Source of the DNA: Marinobacter iranensis
GTDB taxonomy: Bacteria; Pseudomonadota; Gammaproteobacteria; Pseudomonadales; Oleiphilaceae
Assembly (NCBI RefSeq): GCF_029207565.1
Contig: NZ_JANCMW010000004.1
Coordinates: forward strand, 124,001-188,000
Length of the DNA stretch: 64,000 nucleotides
Direction of reading: 5' to 3'
Below, in pieces: positions 1 through 6,953 of the stretch. How positions within the stretch are numbered: the stretch's first letter is position 1; every line of letters starts with the position of its first letter. The translations under genes and the position numbers were made by a program. The notes beneath the pieces are model-generated. The model searched no databases. It was not told the origin of the DNA and saw only the letters and a program-made list of their open reading frames with translations.

Positions 1-674
1 GTGATGGCGTTGCCGTTCAGGGTGACGCTGGCGATGGTGCCGATGCCTGCGGGCTTATCGAAGGTTTGGGAGCCGCCTTTGCGGATTCCGGGGAGCCCTG
101 CGACCTCCAGCACTTCGATGGCAGCGAGATAGTTGCGACCGCCCGCGACAGGCTCTTCTGCCGTAATTCTCAGCACGCCCTTGCCGGTTCCGTCATCCGT
201 CGCCACGGCAGTGATTTCAACTGGGGCGGGCGGTACCCACGGCTTCGCCTGAGTGATGTTGTTGTAGACCGCAGAGACACCGTTTACCGTGTATTTAACA
301 TCCCTGTCATCCTCGCCCCAAGCGCCGCCCAGCCTGACCAGATAGGACTGGCCAACAACCAGTGTTGGCGTTGCCGAGGTGCTTCTCAGGTCAATAACCG
401 CAGCAGGGTTGGCCGCCAGATCCGCGCTGTAATTGAACTGAGCCCATACTACCTCTTCCCAGCCGCCAGTTAGGCCCGTGGCGTAGTTTCCAGATGCGTA
501 TGGAAATGTGTCAGTGAATGGGGTGATCGTATCGACCACGACATCTGTTGCGGTAGAGGTGTCCCAGTCTGTGAGCGTGGCAACGTTTGTATTTGTGCCG
601 GCAGAGGTACATATAGCCGAATCCCATCCGGGCTCAGGGGTCAGGTTGTCCTCCAGATTTACTTTTAATCTCAT
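1..674 (-). CDS. Partial phage virion-associated protein, C-terminus off the left edge
   Basis: The minus strand is open from an ATG at 674 to the window edge with no stop, about 224 residues visible. The start begins MRLKVNLEDNLTPEPGWDS. The product is rich in Thr, Gly, Val and Asp with beta-type spacing and only two early Cys, as in phage tail or appendage proteins. Its ATG overlaps the TGA of the upstream gene by 4 nt (ATGA), and GGGGTAC lies ahead as a weak Shine-Dalgarno (SD) sequence, so the two are translationally coupled. I do not recognise a named domain; tail-tip or receptor-binding accessory protein is inferred from the neighbour and position. Confidence 0.75.
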   Translation of the reverse strand, partial: MRLKVNLEDNLTPEPGWDSAICTSAGTNTNVATLTDWDTSTATDVVVDTITPFTDTFPYASGNYATGLTGGWEEVVWAQFNYSADLAANPAAVIDLRSTSATPTLVVGQSYLVRLGGAWGEDDRDVKYTVNGVSAVYNNITQAKPWVPPAPVEITAVATDDGTGKGVLRITAEEPVAGGRNYLAAIEVLEVAGLPGIRKGGSQTFDKPAGIGTIASVTLNGNAI

Positions 675-1960
675 GCCTGTACCCCTTGTTCGTTAATTAG
701 ACCGCCAGGCCCAGCCACATACACCCACCTATCGCCTGCTAGCGTGCCGTCATTTCTAGCCACCGTTACGCCGTCATCCGCCCAGGCTGTCGGGCGCTGA
801 AGCTCAACATGCGTGCAGGCAGAAAAGGTAGCGGCGTCGCCCAGATACACCCTCTGGCGCGTCTTATCGAAATACACCTCGGCGATCTCGGTTACCTGCC
901 CTTCGTCTATATCGCCATCCATGCCGTACTGAGAGACGAGAATGCTGAAGGCTGGATCTGTCGGGGTGATGGTTCCGTCGAACGACTGATCCGCTCTGGC
1001 GACTCGATCAATGAAGTGCCCCCAATAACCATCCACCGTTAGATCAATCTCATTTTCAAAGAGGTGCCACTCTTCGATCATTTGGTAGTGCACACCGGTT
1101 CTGATGTCGGCGCTGGTAGAGATATAGGCGTCCAGCACAGCAATCGAGCTTCTCAGACCATTGCCTCCCGGGTCATCCCAAAACCGCGCGACCTTCGGGG
1201 TTCTTGTTCGCACAAAGGCCTGACCATTGGAGTAGGCAGACCCCCAGTTGGCGTCACTTGGGAATGTCAGGGTGGCCCCGGAATCCTGGCCAACCAGTGT
1301 TTTTCCAACCAGCTCAGCTTTGCCCGGCTGAATCAGCGAGGATGCATCGAACCGGAAGGTGTGAACAAAGTTACCGGGCTCGCTGCAGGGGTTCGCGAAA
1401 TAGCCTATGTATTCCCCGTTATTGATGCTGATGGTCTCGCCCGGAATGAAGGTGCCAACGGTATATTCATCCGTGGTCATCCTATGCTGGGTCGCGTTGT
1501 ACTTGTACTTAACCCAGGCCGCGAAATACATCCGGCGATTGCCGTCATTACGCTCATTGAGGTTGTATTTGTGCGGCTCTCTCAGCGTCCCGTGGTTGCC
1601 AAGCAGTCGGTACATTCGGCTCTGGCCAGCCACTCTTCCGCCTGGGGTTACTTCACCGGTAACGACCTGGTTCCATATGCGGGCCGATGCCTCATTGTCT
1701 ATCTGGGTATCGCTTGGCTGGCCGGCAGTGAAGGCATTCTCAACACCGTGCTCGAAGGCGGTGTCCACATAATCCACCAATACCGGAGCTGCTTGGGACT
1801 TGCTGCCAAAGTTGCTTCCGAGAATCGTCAGCGTTCCATCGCCGTTATCCGTCACAGAGCTGATCGAAGGGGCGCTAGTTGGCTCAGGGCCGCCACCGGC
1901 AGATCTAGCCACAGCCAGCGTGATATCCGGTACGCTCAGTGGTGAGTCGGATGTAGCCAT
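671..1960 (-). CDS. Putative phage tail appendage protein with IPT/TIG-like N-terminus
   Basis: 429 residues, complete. Residues about 30-65 (SISSVTDNGDGTLTILGSNFG) read like an IPT/TIG immunoglobulin-like repeat, a module common on virion surfaces. The rest is a long beta-rich region with many aromatic residues (for example EEWHLFENEIDLTVDGYWG) resembling a concanavalin/jelly-roll carbohydrate-binding fold, though no catalytic motif is evident. The gene overlaps the next minus-strand gene by 4 nt. It starts just beyond a hairpin and inverted repeat (1976-2023) that separates it from two plus-strand cargo genes. Receptor or exopolysaccharide binding is an inference; the exact virion location is unknown. 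Confidence 0.65.
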   Translation of the reverse strand: MATSDSPLSVPDITLAVARSAGGGPEPTSAPSISSVTDNGDGTLTILGSNFGSKSQAAPVLVDYVDTAFEHGVENAFTAGQPSDTQIDNEASARIWNQVVTGEVTPGGRVAGQSRMYRLLGNHGTLREPHKYNLNERNDGNRRMYFAAWVKYKYNATQHRMTTDEYTVGTFIPGETISINNGEYIGYFANPCSEPGNFVHTFRFDASSLIQPGKAELVGKTLVGQDSGATLTFPSDANWGSAYSNGQAFVRTRTPKVARFWDDPGGNGLRSSIAVLDAYISTSADIRTGVHYQMIEEWHLFENEIDLTVDGYWGHFIDRVARADQSFDGTITPTDPAFSILVSQYGMDGDIDEGQVTEIAEVYFDKTRQRVYLGDAATFSACTHVELQRPTAWADDGVTVARNDGTLAGDRWVYVAGPGGLINEQGVQA

Positions 1961-1975
1961 TTCAGCGCCTTTTGA

Positions 1976-2023
1976 CTGTCAGGTTTGTTTACATGACAGA
2001 AAAGCAGCGATAACCAAGCTGCT
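1976..2023. promoter_or_regulatory. Divergent intergenic region with two inverted repeats
   Basis: Between the leftward virion gene (start 1960) and the rightward methyltransferase (start 2094) lie two inverted repeats. CTGTCA at 1976-1981 pairs with TGACAG at 1994-1999. AGCAGC at 2003-2008 pairs with GCTGCT at 2018-2023. Read on the minus strand the second is a hairpin followed by TTTTCTGT, which would act as a weak terminator for leftward transcription from the lysis genes. The first could be an operator for the cargo genes. Both roles are inferred. Confidence 0.35.
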
Positions 2024-2093
2024 GTTTCTGGTGTTTAAAGAACAAATAGGCCGGGATCTTGCCTCAGATAACCTCTTGCAAATGGAGGTCACA

Positions 2094-2843
2094 ATGAGAC
2101 GAGCGATTGTTAGCGCCATCAGGAGAAGCCCGAGGCTTTACGATGCAATCAATTCGCGCCGGAGCACGCACGGAAAGCTTGGGAACTGGCTCGGTTCACT
2201 GTCCGCTCACGGGCCGATCCGCTTTATCCAGGTCGGGGCGTCCGACGGCCTGCGATGGGATCCGCTCCGCAAGCACATCATCAACAACCGTTGGGAAGGT
2301 GCCCTGGTTGAGCCGCTGCCCCCGGTGTTCGAGTTGCTGAAACGTAACTACGCTTACTTGTCTGGGCGCCAGAAGTTGGCGTTCGTGAATGCCGCGCTGT
2401 CCGATGCGTCTGGTAACAACCTGACCTTTTGGGCATGCTCCCGGGCGTTCCTGAAAGACCTCAGCATTGATCAGGCGCTATACTGGCTGCGGATGTCATC
2501 GCTTCAACGGGAGTTCATTGAGCGCAAGCTGCGGACCATTGCCAAGCACTCGGCCCCGGAGAGTGTTGTGGAGCCTGTCGAGGCGCCCGTTATTACCCTG
2601 TCCGACGTGATCGAACAGCACTTGTCGGGCAAGGCGCCGGACCTGCTGTTCATTGACGCCGAAGGGCATGACGACGCTGTTATTTATGGCCATGACTTTA
2701 AGGCCGGGAAACCCCGTTGGATCGTCTATGAATCCAATGGGATTGGCGCCGAAAGAAGCTTGGCGCTCCACTCGTTCCTTGTTGGTTACGGCTATAGCGT
2801 CGAACAACTTGACAGTGACACCGTTGCTACACTCCCAAACTGA
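2094..2843 (+). CDS. FkbM-family SAM-dependent methyltransferase (phage cargo)
   Basis: 249 residues from ATG 2094, which has a strong SD (GGAGGTC) 4 nt ahead. The frame is open back to 1800, but that stretch overlaps the divergent gene and has no SD. FkbM-type features are IRFIQVGASDGLRWDP (SAM-binding motif I, residues ~41-56), GALVEPLPPVFELL, and LLFIDAEGHDDAVIYG (motif with Asp-Ala-Glu-Gly-His-Asp, ~185-200). Family members O-methylate sugars and other small substrates. The gene points against the surrounding late genes, as expected of a moron, and is followed 29 nt later by another plus-strand gene. Modifying host surface glycans against superinfection is an inference only. Confidence 0.8.
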   Translation: MRRAIVSAIRRSPRLYDAINSRRSTHGKLGNWLGSLSAHGPIRFIQVGASDGLRWDPLRKHIINNRWEGALVEPLPPVFELLKRNYAYLSGRQKLAFVNAALSDASGNNLTFWACSRAFLKDLSIDQALYWLRMSSLQREFIERKLRTIAKHSAPESVVEPVEAPVITLSDVIEQHLSGKAPDLLFIDAEGHDDAVIYGHDFKAGKPRWIVYESNGIGAERSLALHSFLVGYGYSVEQLDSDTVATLPN

Positions 2844-2872
2844 TCACCAGAACGTGGAATATAGGTCTTGCA

Positions 2873-3334
2873 ATGAGTCTATCTGACAGAATATTTGACA
2901 GCGCCTGGAGCCACCTTCTCTGCCAGCGAGCGAAAAGCTTAGCGGGCGGAACGAGTAGCGGGCTTGCCCTGTATGGTGCAGCAGGGCGCAGGGACCCAGT
3001 CGGCCTGTTTATCGATATTGAGCAGTACGAGCCGGACCTTGAAGAAAGGCGCGCCTCAGACCCGCTCGTTATCGCGGCCATCGAGCGATCCATTGAAGAG
3101 CCGCTGGATGATGACTGTGTTTCGTTGCTTGTCGCGCTGAGCAGAATTCACCGAGAGGTTGATCCGGTTGATTGGGGTGCCAGTCTCCGTGATCTTGCTC
3201 TGAAATACGGCTTTTCGGTGCCAAAGGCGCCGGGGCCACTCACAAGGCTTAACCATTTTCTGGTACGGGTTGAGCGTGAGCGGTGGGGTTTCAGGCTAGG
3301 TTACGGTCAGCCGCCGGATAAATGGCTGGCCTGA
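2873..3334 (+). CDS. Hypothetical protein paired with the FkbM methyltransferase
   Basis: 153 residues; ATG 2873 follows the methyltransferase stop by 29 nt on the same strand, so the two probably share a transcript. It contains LALYGAAGRRDPVGLFIDIEQYEPDLEERRASDPLVIAAIERS and a C-terminal RLNHFLVRVERERWGFRLGY. There are no membrane segments, no signal peptide and no motif I can name. It ends 3 nt before the convergent end of Rz1. As an unknown gene in a cargo position it could be a superinfection-exclusion, defence or substrate-partner protein. No function is claimed. Confidence 0.6.
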   Translation: MSLSDRIFDSAWSHLLCQRAKSLAGGTSSGLALYGAAGRRDPVGLFIDIEQYEPDLEERRASDPLVIAAIERSIEEPLDDDCVSLLVALSRIHREVDPVDWGASLRDLALKYGFSVPKAPGPLTRLNHFLVRVERERWGFRLGYGQPPDKWLA

Positions 3335-3336
3335 AG

Positions 3337-3615
3337 TCAGTCAAACGCCTCATTAACCGCATCAATCGGCCGATCACTCCACGCTTTGATATCGGCCTTG
3401 TCGCCTTCGCAGGCCTCATGAACCTTCTTCAGTTGCTCGGCCCAGACCGGACACCAGTCAATGCGCTGAGGTGGCGCCGGCAGTCCGCGGGGTATCAGGT
3501 ACTCAGCGGGTACCGGCTTCTTCTTGTACTCGGTTCGGGTCAGCCACTGTGCCGGCCCGCATCCGCTCATAAACAGCATCAGGCCACAGATAGTCAGGGC
3601 CGCTACAAGGCGCAT
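3337..3615 (-). CDS. Rz1-like outer-membrane spanin lipoprotein
   Basis: 92 residues. The N-terminus MRLVAALTICGLMLFMSGCG is a lipoprotein signal with the lipobox Cys at 19. The mature part is short and Pro-rich (KKKPVPAEYLIPRGLPAPP), as in Rz1 o-spanins. The first 113 nt overlap the 3' end of the Rz gene in another frame, the classic staggered Rz/Rz1 arrangement. It acts with Rz to fuse inner and outer membranes in the last step of lysis. SD AAGGAG lies about 10 nt before the ATG. It ends tail-to-tail with the plus-strand cargo gene. Confidence 0.85.
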   Translation of the reverse strand: MRLVAALTICGLMLFMSGCGPAQWLTRTEYKKKPVPAEYLIPRGLPAPPQRIDWCPVWAEQLKKVHEACEGDKADIKAWSDRPIDAVNEAFD

Positions 3616-3904
3616 CTTTTACCAACTCCTTCAGTTCGCTCTCGGTGGCGGCGAGCTGATCGCTTAGTTTCTGTTCACGGTCGGAACGGATGACGGCCTG
3701 CCGGTCGCGCCAGCGAATGTCAGCTTCCAGCCTGGCTATCTCGGTCTGGTTCTGGTCGTTGGTGACCTTGGCCTGGTCCATGGCCTGGGTGAGGTTGGCG
3801 TTTTCCTCGAGCAACGTATCGCGCGACTGCATCAGGGCCCAGATCGTGCCGGCCATCAGAAGGATGACAATGCCGGCGCCGCCAACCACGTACTTGGTGA
3901 TCAT
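3503..3904 (-). CDS. Rz-like inner-membrane spanin
   Basis: 133 residues with a type II topology. One N-terminal membrane helix (residues ~5-26, VVGGAGIVILLMAGTIWAL) is followed by a long charged coiled-coil region with Glu, Gln, Arg and Asp (about 30-105). This matches i-spanins of the Rz class. The ATG at 3904 overlaps the stop of the holin-like gene by 4 nt, and its 3' end contains the start of Rz1. With Rz1 it would span the periplasm and disrupt the outer membrane after endolysin action. Confidence 0.85.
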   Translation of the reverse strand: MITKYVVGGAGIVILLMAGTIWALMQSRDTLLEENANLTQAMDQAKVTNDQNQTEIARLEADIRWRDRQAVIRSDREQKLSDQLAATESELKELVKDAPCSGPDYLWPDAVYERMRAGTVADPNRVQEEAGTR

Positions 3905-4110
3905 TGATCGCCCGGCTTGTTCAGGTACAAAGCGATAGCCGTGGCAAGAATCCCGATTGTGCCGGTCACTATGGTGGCCATCCCCGCGCCGCCGATGGCC
4001 TGAATCGCGTCAGGCTCGGTCACTCGCAAGAGCACGATGGTAATAATCACTGGGCCCCAGATCATGACGAGGCGCGGTATCAGACGGTGCTTGCGTAGAA
4101 AGTCAGGCAT
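3901..4110 (-). CDS. Small holin-like membrane protein
   Basis: 69 residues with two hydrophobic helices (about 13-29, LVMIWGPVIITIVLLRV, and 38-63, IGGAGMATIVTGTIGILATAIALYL) and charged ends (MPDFLRKHR and LNKPGDQ). Size, topology and position immediately before Rz fit a holin or holin-like protein of the lysis cassette. It overlaps its upstream neighbour by 8 nt and Rz by 4 nt. Holin families are diverse and I cannot tell this from an antiholin, so which of the two small membrane proteins is the true holin is open. Confidence 0.65.
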   Translation of the reverse strand: MPDFLRKHRLIPRLVMIWGPVIITIVLLRVTEPDAIQAIGGAGMATIVTGTIGILATAIALYLNKPGDQ

Positions 4111-4489
4111 CTCGCTGTTCCTCTTCGCTCATCCGACGCTTCAGGAGATCAATCTCGGTCTTCAGTCCGTGCATCTTGGCGTTGCACTCTTCGCGCTCTC
4201 GCTGCATGGCCTCGCGGTGGTCTATCGCCTGAGTCTTCAGGGCACTGTCGAGGTCTGTGACCAGGGTGTTCAGGCGGTTTAGCTCGGCGGCCATATGCTC
4301 GGCAAACAGCGCTTCACGCTCTTTCAGGTCCGCATCGCGGGACGTTCTTCCCAGCAGCATCAGCTTCACGAACGCCAGTGCGGCAAAGCACATGGTGGTG
4401 AATACGACACCCAGAAAGGCCCAGACACCGTTAACGTCCGATAGTTGCGCTTGAATTGAATTCCAGGGCATTCTCTCGTCTCGGGTCAT
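4103..4489 (-). CDS. Membrane-anchored coiled-coil protein in the lysis cassette
   Basis: 128 residues. A membrane helix at ~23-45 (GVWAFLGVVFTTMCFAALAFVKLML) is followed by a long Leu/Glu/Arg-rich coiled coil (52-125) ending KRRMSEEEQRDA. An internal ATG at 4471 (MPWNSIQ) is an alternative start. The gene lies between endolysin and the holin-like gene, with an 8-nt overlap downstream. It could be an antiholin, a second holin component or another spanin-like factor. Topology is clear, function is not. Confidence 0.65.
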   Translation of the reverse strand: MTRDERMPWNSIQAQLSDVNGVWAFLGVVFTTMCFAALAFVKLMLLGRTSRDADLKEREALFAEHMAAELNRLNTLVTDLDSALKTQAIDHREAMQREREECNAKMHGLKTEIDLLKRRMSEEEQRDA

Positions 4490-4510
4490 GTGGGCTCGGA
4501 TGGCGAGGGT

Positions 4511-4972
4511 TTAATCAACCAGCGCGTAGCGTTGATAGTTGTGGACCGCTTCCTGCGGCTTTCCAGCCCCGAGGTGCGTGTTGTAGTGGTCCTTCCAATA
4601 CTGGGCCAGGCCATCGATATCCATGGCGGACGGCAGGCGCTCCGACACTCTCAGGTAGTGAACGCGGGCCATCGCGCAGGCGTAATACATATCGCCGGGC
4701 ATGTGTTGAGCGATGCGGCCGTAGGTTTTGACGTGTGACGCCAGGTCCGGCTTGTACTTCAGATAGTTATCCCAGATATCGTCATGGGTCCGGGGCTCCA
4801 TCTGGAAAATGCCCAGGGCCGGCCCGCCCACCTGGTGGACGTACTTGCCGCACAACGATTCGGTGGCCGCCGTGAGCATCAGCAATTCTTCAGCCGCTTC
4901 CGAGTACAAGCCGATACGGTTCAGGACCGGGCGGATAATGTACTCACGGAGTTGGCCGGGGTGGATGCTCAT
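4511..4972 (-). CDS. Phage endolysin, lysozyme/transglycosylase-like
   Basis: 153 residues with a very good SD (GGAGGTTGCC before the ATG). The stretch AATESLCGKYVHQVGGPALG then IFQMEPRTHDDIW (residues ~35-67) has the Glu of a lysozyme-like or SLT-like active site (TES) and the following GxxQ substrate-binding turn. No signal peptide is present, so it would need the holin for export. First gene of the lysis cassette, directly after a terminator at 4985-5013. The exact glycosidase class cannot be fixed by eye. Confidence 0.75.
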   Translation of the reverse strand: MSIHPGQLREYIIRPVLNRIGLYSEAAEELLMLTAATESLCGKYVHQVGGPALGIFQMEPRTHDDIWDNYLKYKPDLASHVKTYGRIAQHMPGDMYYACAMARVHYLRVSERLPSAMDIDGLAQYWKDHYNTHLGAGKPQEAVHNYQRYALVD

Positions 4973-4984
4973 GGCAACCTCCAG

Positions 4985-5013
4985 AAATAAAAAAGCCCCG
5001 CACTTGGCGAGGC
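4985..5013 (-). terminator. Rho-independent terminator before the lysis cassette
   Basis: On the minus strand GCCTCGC, loop CAAGT, GCGGGGC is followed by TTTTTTATTT. It lies between the 92-residue gene (ends 5049) and endolysin (starts 4972), so leftward late transcription must read through it, consistent with antitermination by a Q-like protein. Confidence 0.75.
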
Positions 5014-5048
5014 ATCTGGTCAGGCGAACCCGGCCAGGGAAATTGTGG

Positions 5049-5327
5049 CTAGGCGGTAGAGCCGCACCTTCCGCCGGCCACTAAAGCGGGGGCCCGAAAG
5101 ATATCTACCGTTTTACCGGACTCGTTCATAACGTAAATTCTCTCGGCCTTTTCGATGCCGTGAGGGTCAGAGCTTGATCCATGGCGAGGATCGTCCAGCA
5201 TCCACCAGTGTTCTCGGCCTGCCGCGCTAAACCGCAGCGTTTCTCCGGCATCGATGACTTCATGGTGAATGGACTCTGTTTCGAAATACTTGGTGTCGCC
5301 TGGGTTGCAAATCTTGACTGTAAACAT
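5049..5327 (-). CDS. Hypothetical small phage protein
   Basis: 92 residues, ATG 5327 with SD GAAGGAATG. The sequence has short beta-type segments (MFTVKICNPGDTKYFETESI, ETLRFSAAG, AERIYVMNESGKTVDIFRA) with no membrane segment and no recognisable motif. It is the first gene after the late promoter and its proximal terminator (5363-5399) and is followed by a second terminator (4985-5013), so it sits inside the late leader region. I do not recognise the family. Confidence 0.6.
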   Translation of the reverse strand: MFTVKICNPGDTKYFETESIHHEVIDAGETLRFSAAGREHWWMLDDPRHGSSSDPHGIEKAERIYVMNESGKTVDIFRAPALVAGGRCGSTA

Positions 5328-5362
5328 GCTTCATTCCTTCTTCGTACTTTCTTGCGGGCAAC

Positions 5363-5399
5363 AAAAAAGCCGCGACGGCGGAACCGGGCGGCTTTCTTT
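5363..5399 (-). terminator. Promoter-proximal terminator (tR'-like)
   Basis: On the minus strand AAGCCGC and GCGGCTT arms close a GC-rich loop and are followed by TTTTTTG. The hairpin begins only about 20-25 nt beyond the predicted start point of the promoter at 5427-5454, the same layout as lambda P_R'-t_R'. The plus strand also ends in CTTTCTTTG, so it may work in both directions. Confidence 0.7.
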
Positions 5400-5426
5400 G
5401 GGGGGAAACTTCACGTATTAGCTGAG

Positions 5427-5454
5427 AGTGTACCCTGTAATCGGAGATTGTCAA
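5427..5454 (-). promoter_or_regulatory. Candidate late promoter (P_R'-like)
   Basis: Minus strand: TTGACA (5454-5449), 16-nt spacer, TACACT (5432-5427). It is immediately downstream of the Q-like gene (stop 5459) and just upstream of a terminator, which is where lambdoid phages keep the Q-dependent late promoter. Confidence 0.65.
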
Positions 5455-5458
5455 ACAA

Positions 5459-5944
5459 TCATGCTGCAATCTTTTCTGCCAGCAACTCTTCCAGCCTGGT
5501 GTACCCGGTATATACCCGATCCTGAAAGGCCTTCACGCTGCACCTGAGTTGCTGAGCGCACGCCTCGTCGCTCCAGAATATCTCTACCCGGTCGTCTGGC
5601 GTGAACGGATCCACGGCAACCTTGGTGCGGCCACGGTACGCCCGGTCCATGCACAATGCCTCGCACTGCCGATCGCTGATGTTGCGCATGACGATACAGG
5701 CCATCTTGTGGCTGTCGCTCCACTCCCGGAGCCACTTGGACTGTTCGTAAACCTTGCTGAAGCCGCTAAAGCCTGACGACTTCGGGAGCTCGCCCTTGAA
5801 GTCCACCAGCTTGCCGATCAGGCTGTCACCTTGCCAGCCCGCATCCCGGTCCCTGGATAGCAGTACATCCAGAAACAGATCCACCACTACTTGTGCCTGC
5901 TGTCGTGCCGTCTTTGCCTGGTTATCACGCTTCTGGTTCGCCAT
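5459..5944 (-). CDS. Q-like late antitermination/regulatory protein
   Basis: 161 residues. The C-terminal half resembles DUF1133/antiterminator-Q type proteins: CIVMRNISDRQCEALCMDRA, a basic YRGR, then WSDEACAQQLRCSVKAFQDR and VYTGYTRLEELLAEK, an HTH-like region reminiscent of sigma region 4. No membrane segments. Position supports the call: last gene of the leftward early operon, followed by a sigma70-type promoter, a proximal terminator and then lysis genes. It would modify RNA polymerase at the late promoter to read through the terminators. Family assignment is by resemblance and context. Confidence 0.6.
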   Translation of the reverse strand: MANQKRDNQAKTARQQAQVVVDLFLDVLLSRDRDAGWQGDSLIGKLVDFKGELPKSSGFSGFSKVYEQSKWLREWSDSHKMACIVMRNISDRQCEALCMDRAYRGRTKVAVDPFTPDDRVEIFWSDEACAQQLRCSVKAFQDRVYTGYTRLEELLAEKIAA

Positions 5945-5945
5945 A

Positions 5946-6140
5946 TCATCCCCGCATCCCGTTGTAGATACCCCGAATGGTTCTCTCGTCCATCTCGCTG
6001 CACTGCTTCAGCCAGCCTTCAAGCTCGCGCCTGGTGATCCGTTTGCGCCGGAAGTCTGCCCACTTTTGCCGGGCTTCCTGTTCGAGTGCCTGCCATCTGA
6101 GCAGGCATTCAGTCCGGTGCTGGTCCTGGCTTAAAACCAC
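5946..6140 (-). CDS. Small hypothetical phage protein
   Basis: 64 residues from GTG 6140; no ATG lies near the frame start. Helical and basic: LLRWQALEQEARQKWADFRR, then RITRRELEGWLKQ and DERTIRGIYNGMRG. It begins inside the end of the upstream kinase-like gene (10-nt overlap) and ends 2 nt before the Q-like gene, so it belongs to the nin-type cluster. It could bind nucleic acid given the charge. No family recognised. Confidence 0.5.
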   Translation of the reverse strand: MVLSQDQHRTECLLRWQALEQEARQKWADFRRKRITRRELEGWLKQCSEMDERTIRGIYNGMRG

Positions 6141-6586
6141 GCCGGGGCCCGCATGCGCTTGGTCATGCCCATTTCGAGCAATCGGTGATAACCGTAGTCA
6201 TGGCAGACCGCCTTACCCTTGAGCATTCCCCAGTTGTCCACTTTTGTGTCGGTGAAGAAGGCAGGGACGCTCTTCGGCAGTTGGGTATCCGTCTTAAAGG
6301 GCTGCGTTCTGCGCTGAATCAGGATCCGTCCGCACGGACTAATAAACTCGACAGGGGCGAACCATTTCGCTATATCCATGTATTTCACGTGGTTCCACAC
6401 ATTCCACTCTGCCGTATTCTGAAAGTTTTCTTCCTGCTCGAACTTGATCACCATGCGACTGTCCAGGCCGTAGGGGTACACATGACGGGAAACTCCGTTG
6501 CCGAGCAGTTCGCCTCGATCCGTGAGCAGTTGGAACAGGTCGTAAGCAATGGCGTTCGGCTGGAAGATTTCGGATACGTAACTCAT
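6131..6586 (-). CDS. Compact protein-kinase-like phage protein
   Basis: 151 residues from ATG 6586 (SD AGAGGTG; 4-nt overlap with the gene before). The order of residues follows the protein-kinase/aminoglycoside-kinase fold: glycine loop GNGVSRHVY (29-37), VIKFE with Lys48, Glu60 in NTAEWNVW, a hinge-like RILIQRRTQPF (87-97), Asp113 five residues before Asn118 (as in the D-x4-N catalytic loop), and Asp130-Tyr-Gly in place of DFG. The C-lobe is very short, so it is either a minimal kinase or a degenerate pseudokinase. Substrate unknown. Read by eye only. Confidence 0.55.
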   Translation of the reverse strand: MSYVSEIFQPNAIAYDLFQLLTDRGELLGNGVSRHVYPYGLDSRMVIKFEQEENFQNTAEWNVWNHVKYMDIAKWFAPVEFISPCGRILIQRRTQPFKTDTQLPKSVPAFFTDTKVDNWGMLKGKAVCHDYGYHRLLEMGMTKRMRAPAWF

Positions 6587-6762
6587 ACGCTTGCCACCTC
6601 TGGTTTTCCGCACGGCGTGTAGCCCTGCCCTTCCTGCCACTTCGGACAGTTGCACTTCTCTTTGGTCGGGACGCCTTCGTGCCGGGCGACCAGGCCATCT
6701 ATGCAGATAATCCACTTGGCTTTGTGGCCGTTCTGGCATTCGACCGGAATGGCTATCTTCAT
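6583..6762 (-). CDS. Small Cys-rich, probable zinc-binding phage protein
   Basis: 59 residues, MKIAIPVECQNGHKAKW start at ATG 6762, overlapping neighbours by 4 nt at each end. Cys and His are spaced as in a zinc ribbon: ECQNGH near 9-14, then KCNCPKWQEGQGYTPCG near 40-55. Probably a small nucleic-acid or structural zinc protein. The frame is open further upstream, but the internal ATG gives the ATGA coupling seen throughout this operon. Family not recognised. Confidence 0.55.
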   Translation of the reverse strand: MKIAIPVECQNGHKAKWIICIDGLVARHEGVPTKEKCNCPKWQEGQGYTPCGKPEVASV

Positions 6763-6953
6763 GCGGCTTTCCTCGCTTTTGAGTAATGCTTCTTGCCGCA
6801 CATCTCGCACCTCCAGCACTGGAAAATGACGCGGCTGAATGAAAATGACCGGTCGTGGTCGAGTGCCAGGGTTCCGTCGCAGGGCTTCTTTCTCTGGCAA
6901 GGATCGCCCTCGTTGAATCGGTTGAGCATGCTTCTTCTTGGCGTCCTACTCAT
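6759..6953 (-). CDS. Small zinc-ribbon phage protein
   Basis: 64 residues from ATG 6953. Basic N-terminus (MSRTPRRSMLNRF), then Cys pairs DPCQRKKPC and CWRCEMCGKKH separated by a hydrophobic strand, typical of a zinc ribbon. It overlaps the next gene by 4 nt and RusA by 4 nt. Likely DNA- or RNA-binding, by inference. No named family. Confidence 0.55.
   Translation of the reverse strand: MSRTPRRSMLNRFNEGDPCQRKKPCDGTLALDHDRSFSFSRVIFQCWRCEMCGKKHYSKARKAA

Noticed and set aside
1064..1945. 293-residue plus-strand open frame
   Set aside because: Entirely antisense to the 671-1960 virion gene, with no SD or recognisable domain.
1976..1999. CTGTCA...TGACAG as a second LexA box
   Set aside because: The spacing between CTGT and ACAG-like halves is far longer than the 8 bases of a LexA site.
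1800..2093. 98 codons in frame upstream of the FkbM methyltransferase start
   Set aside because: They overlap the divergent virion gene and its upstream repeats; ATG 2094 has a strong SD and gives the family's usual length.
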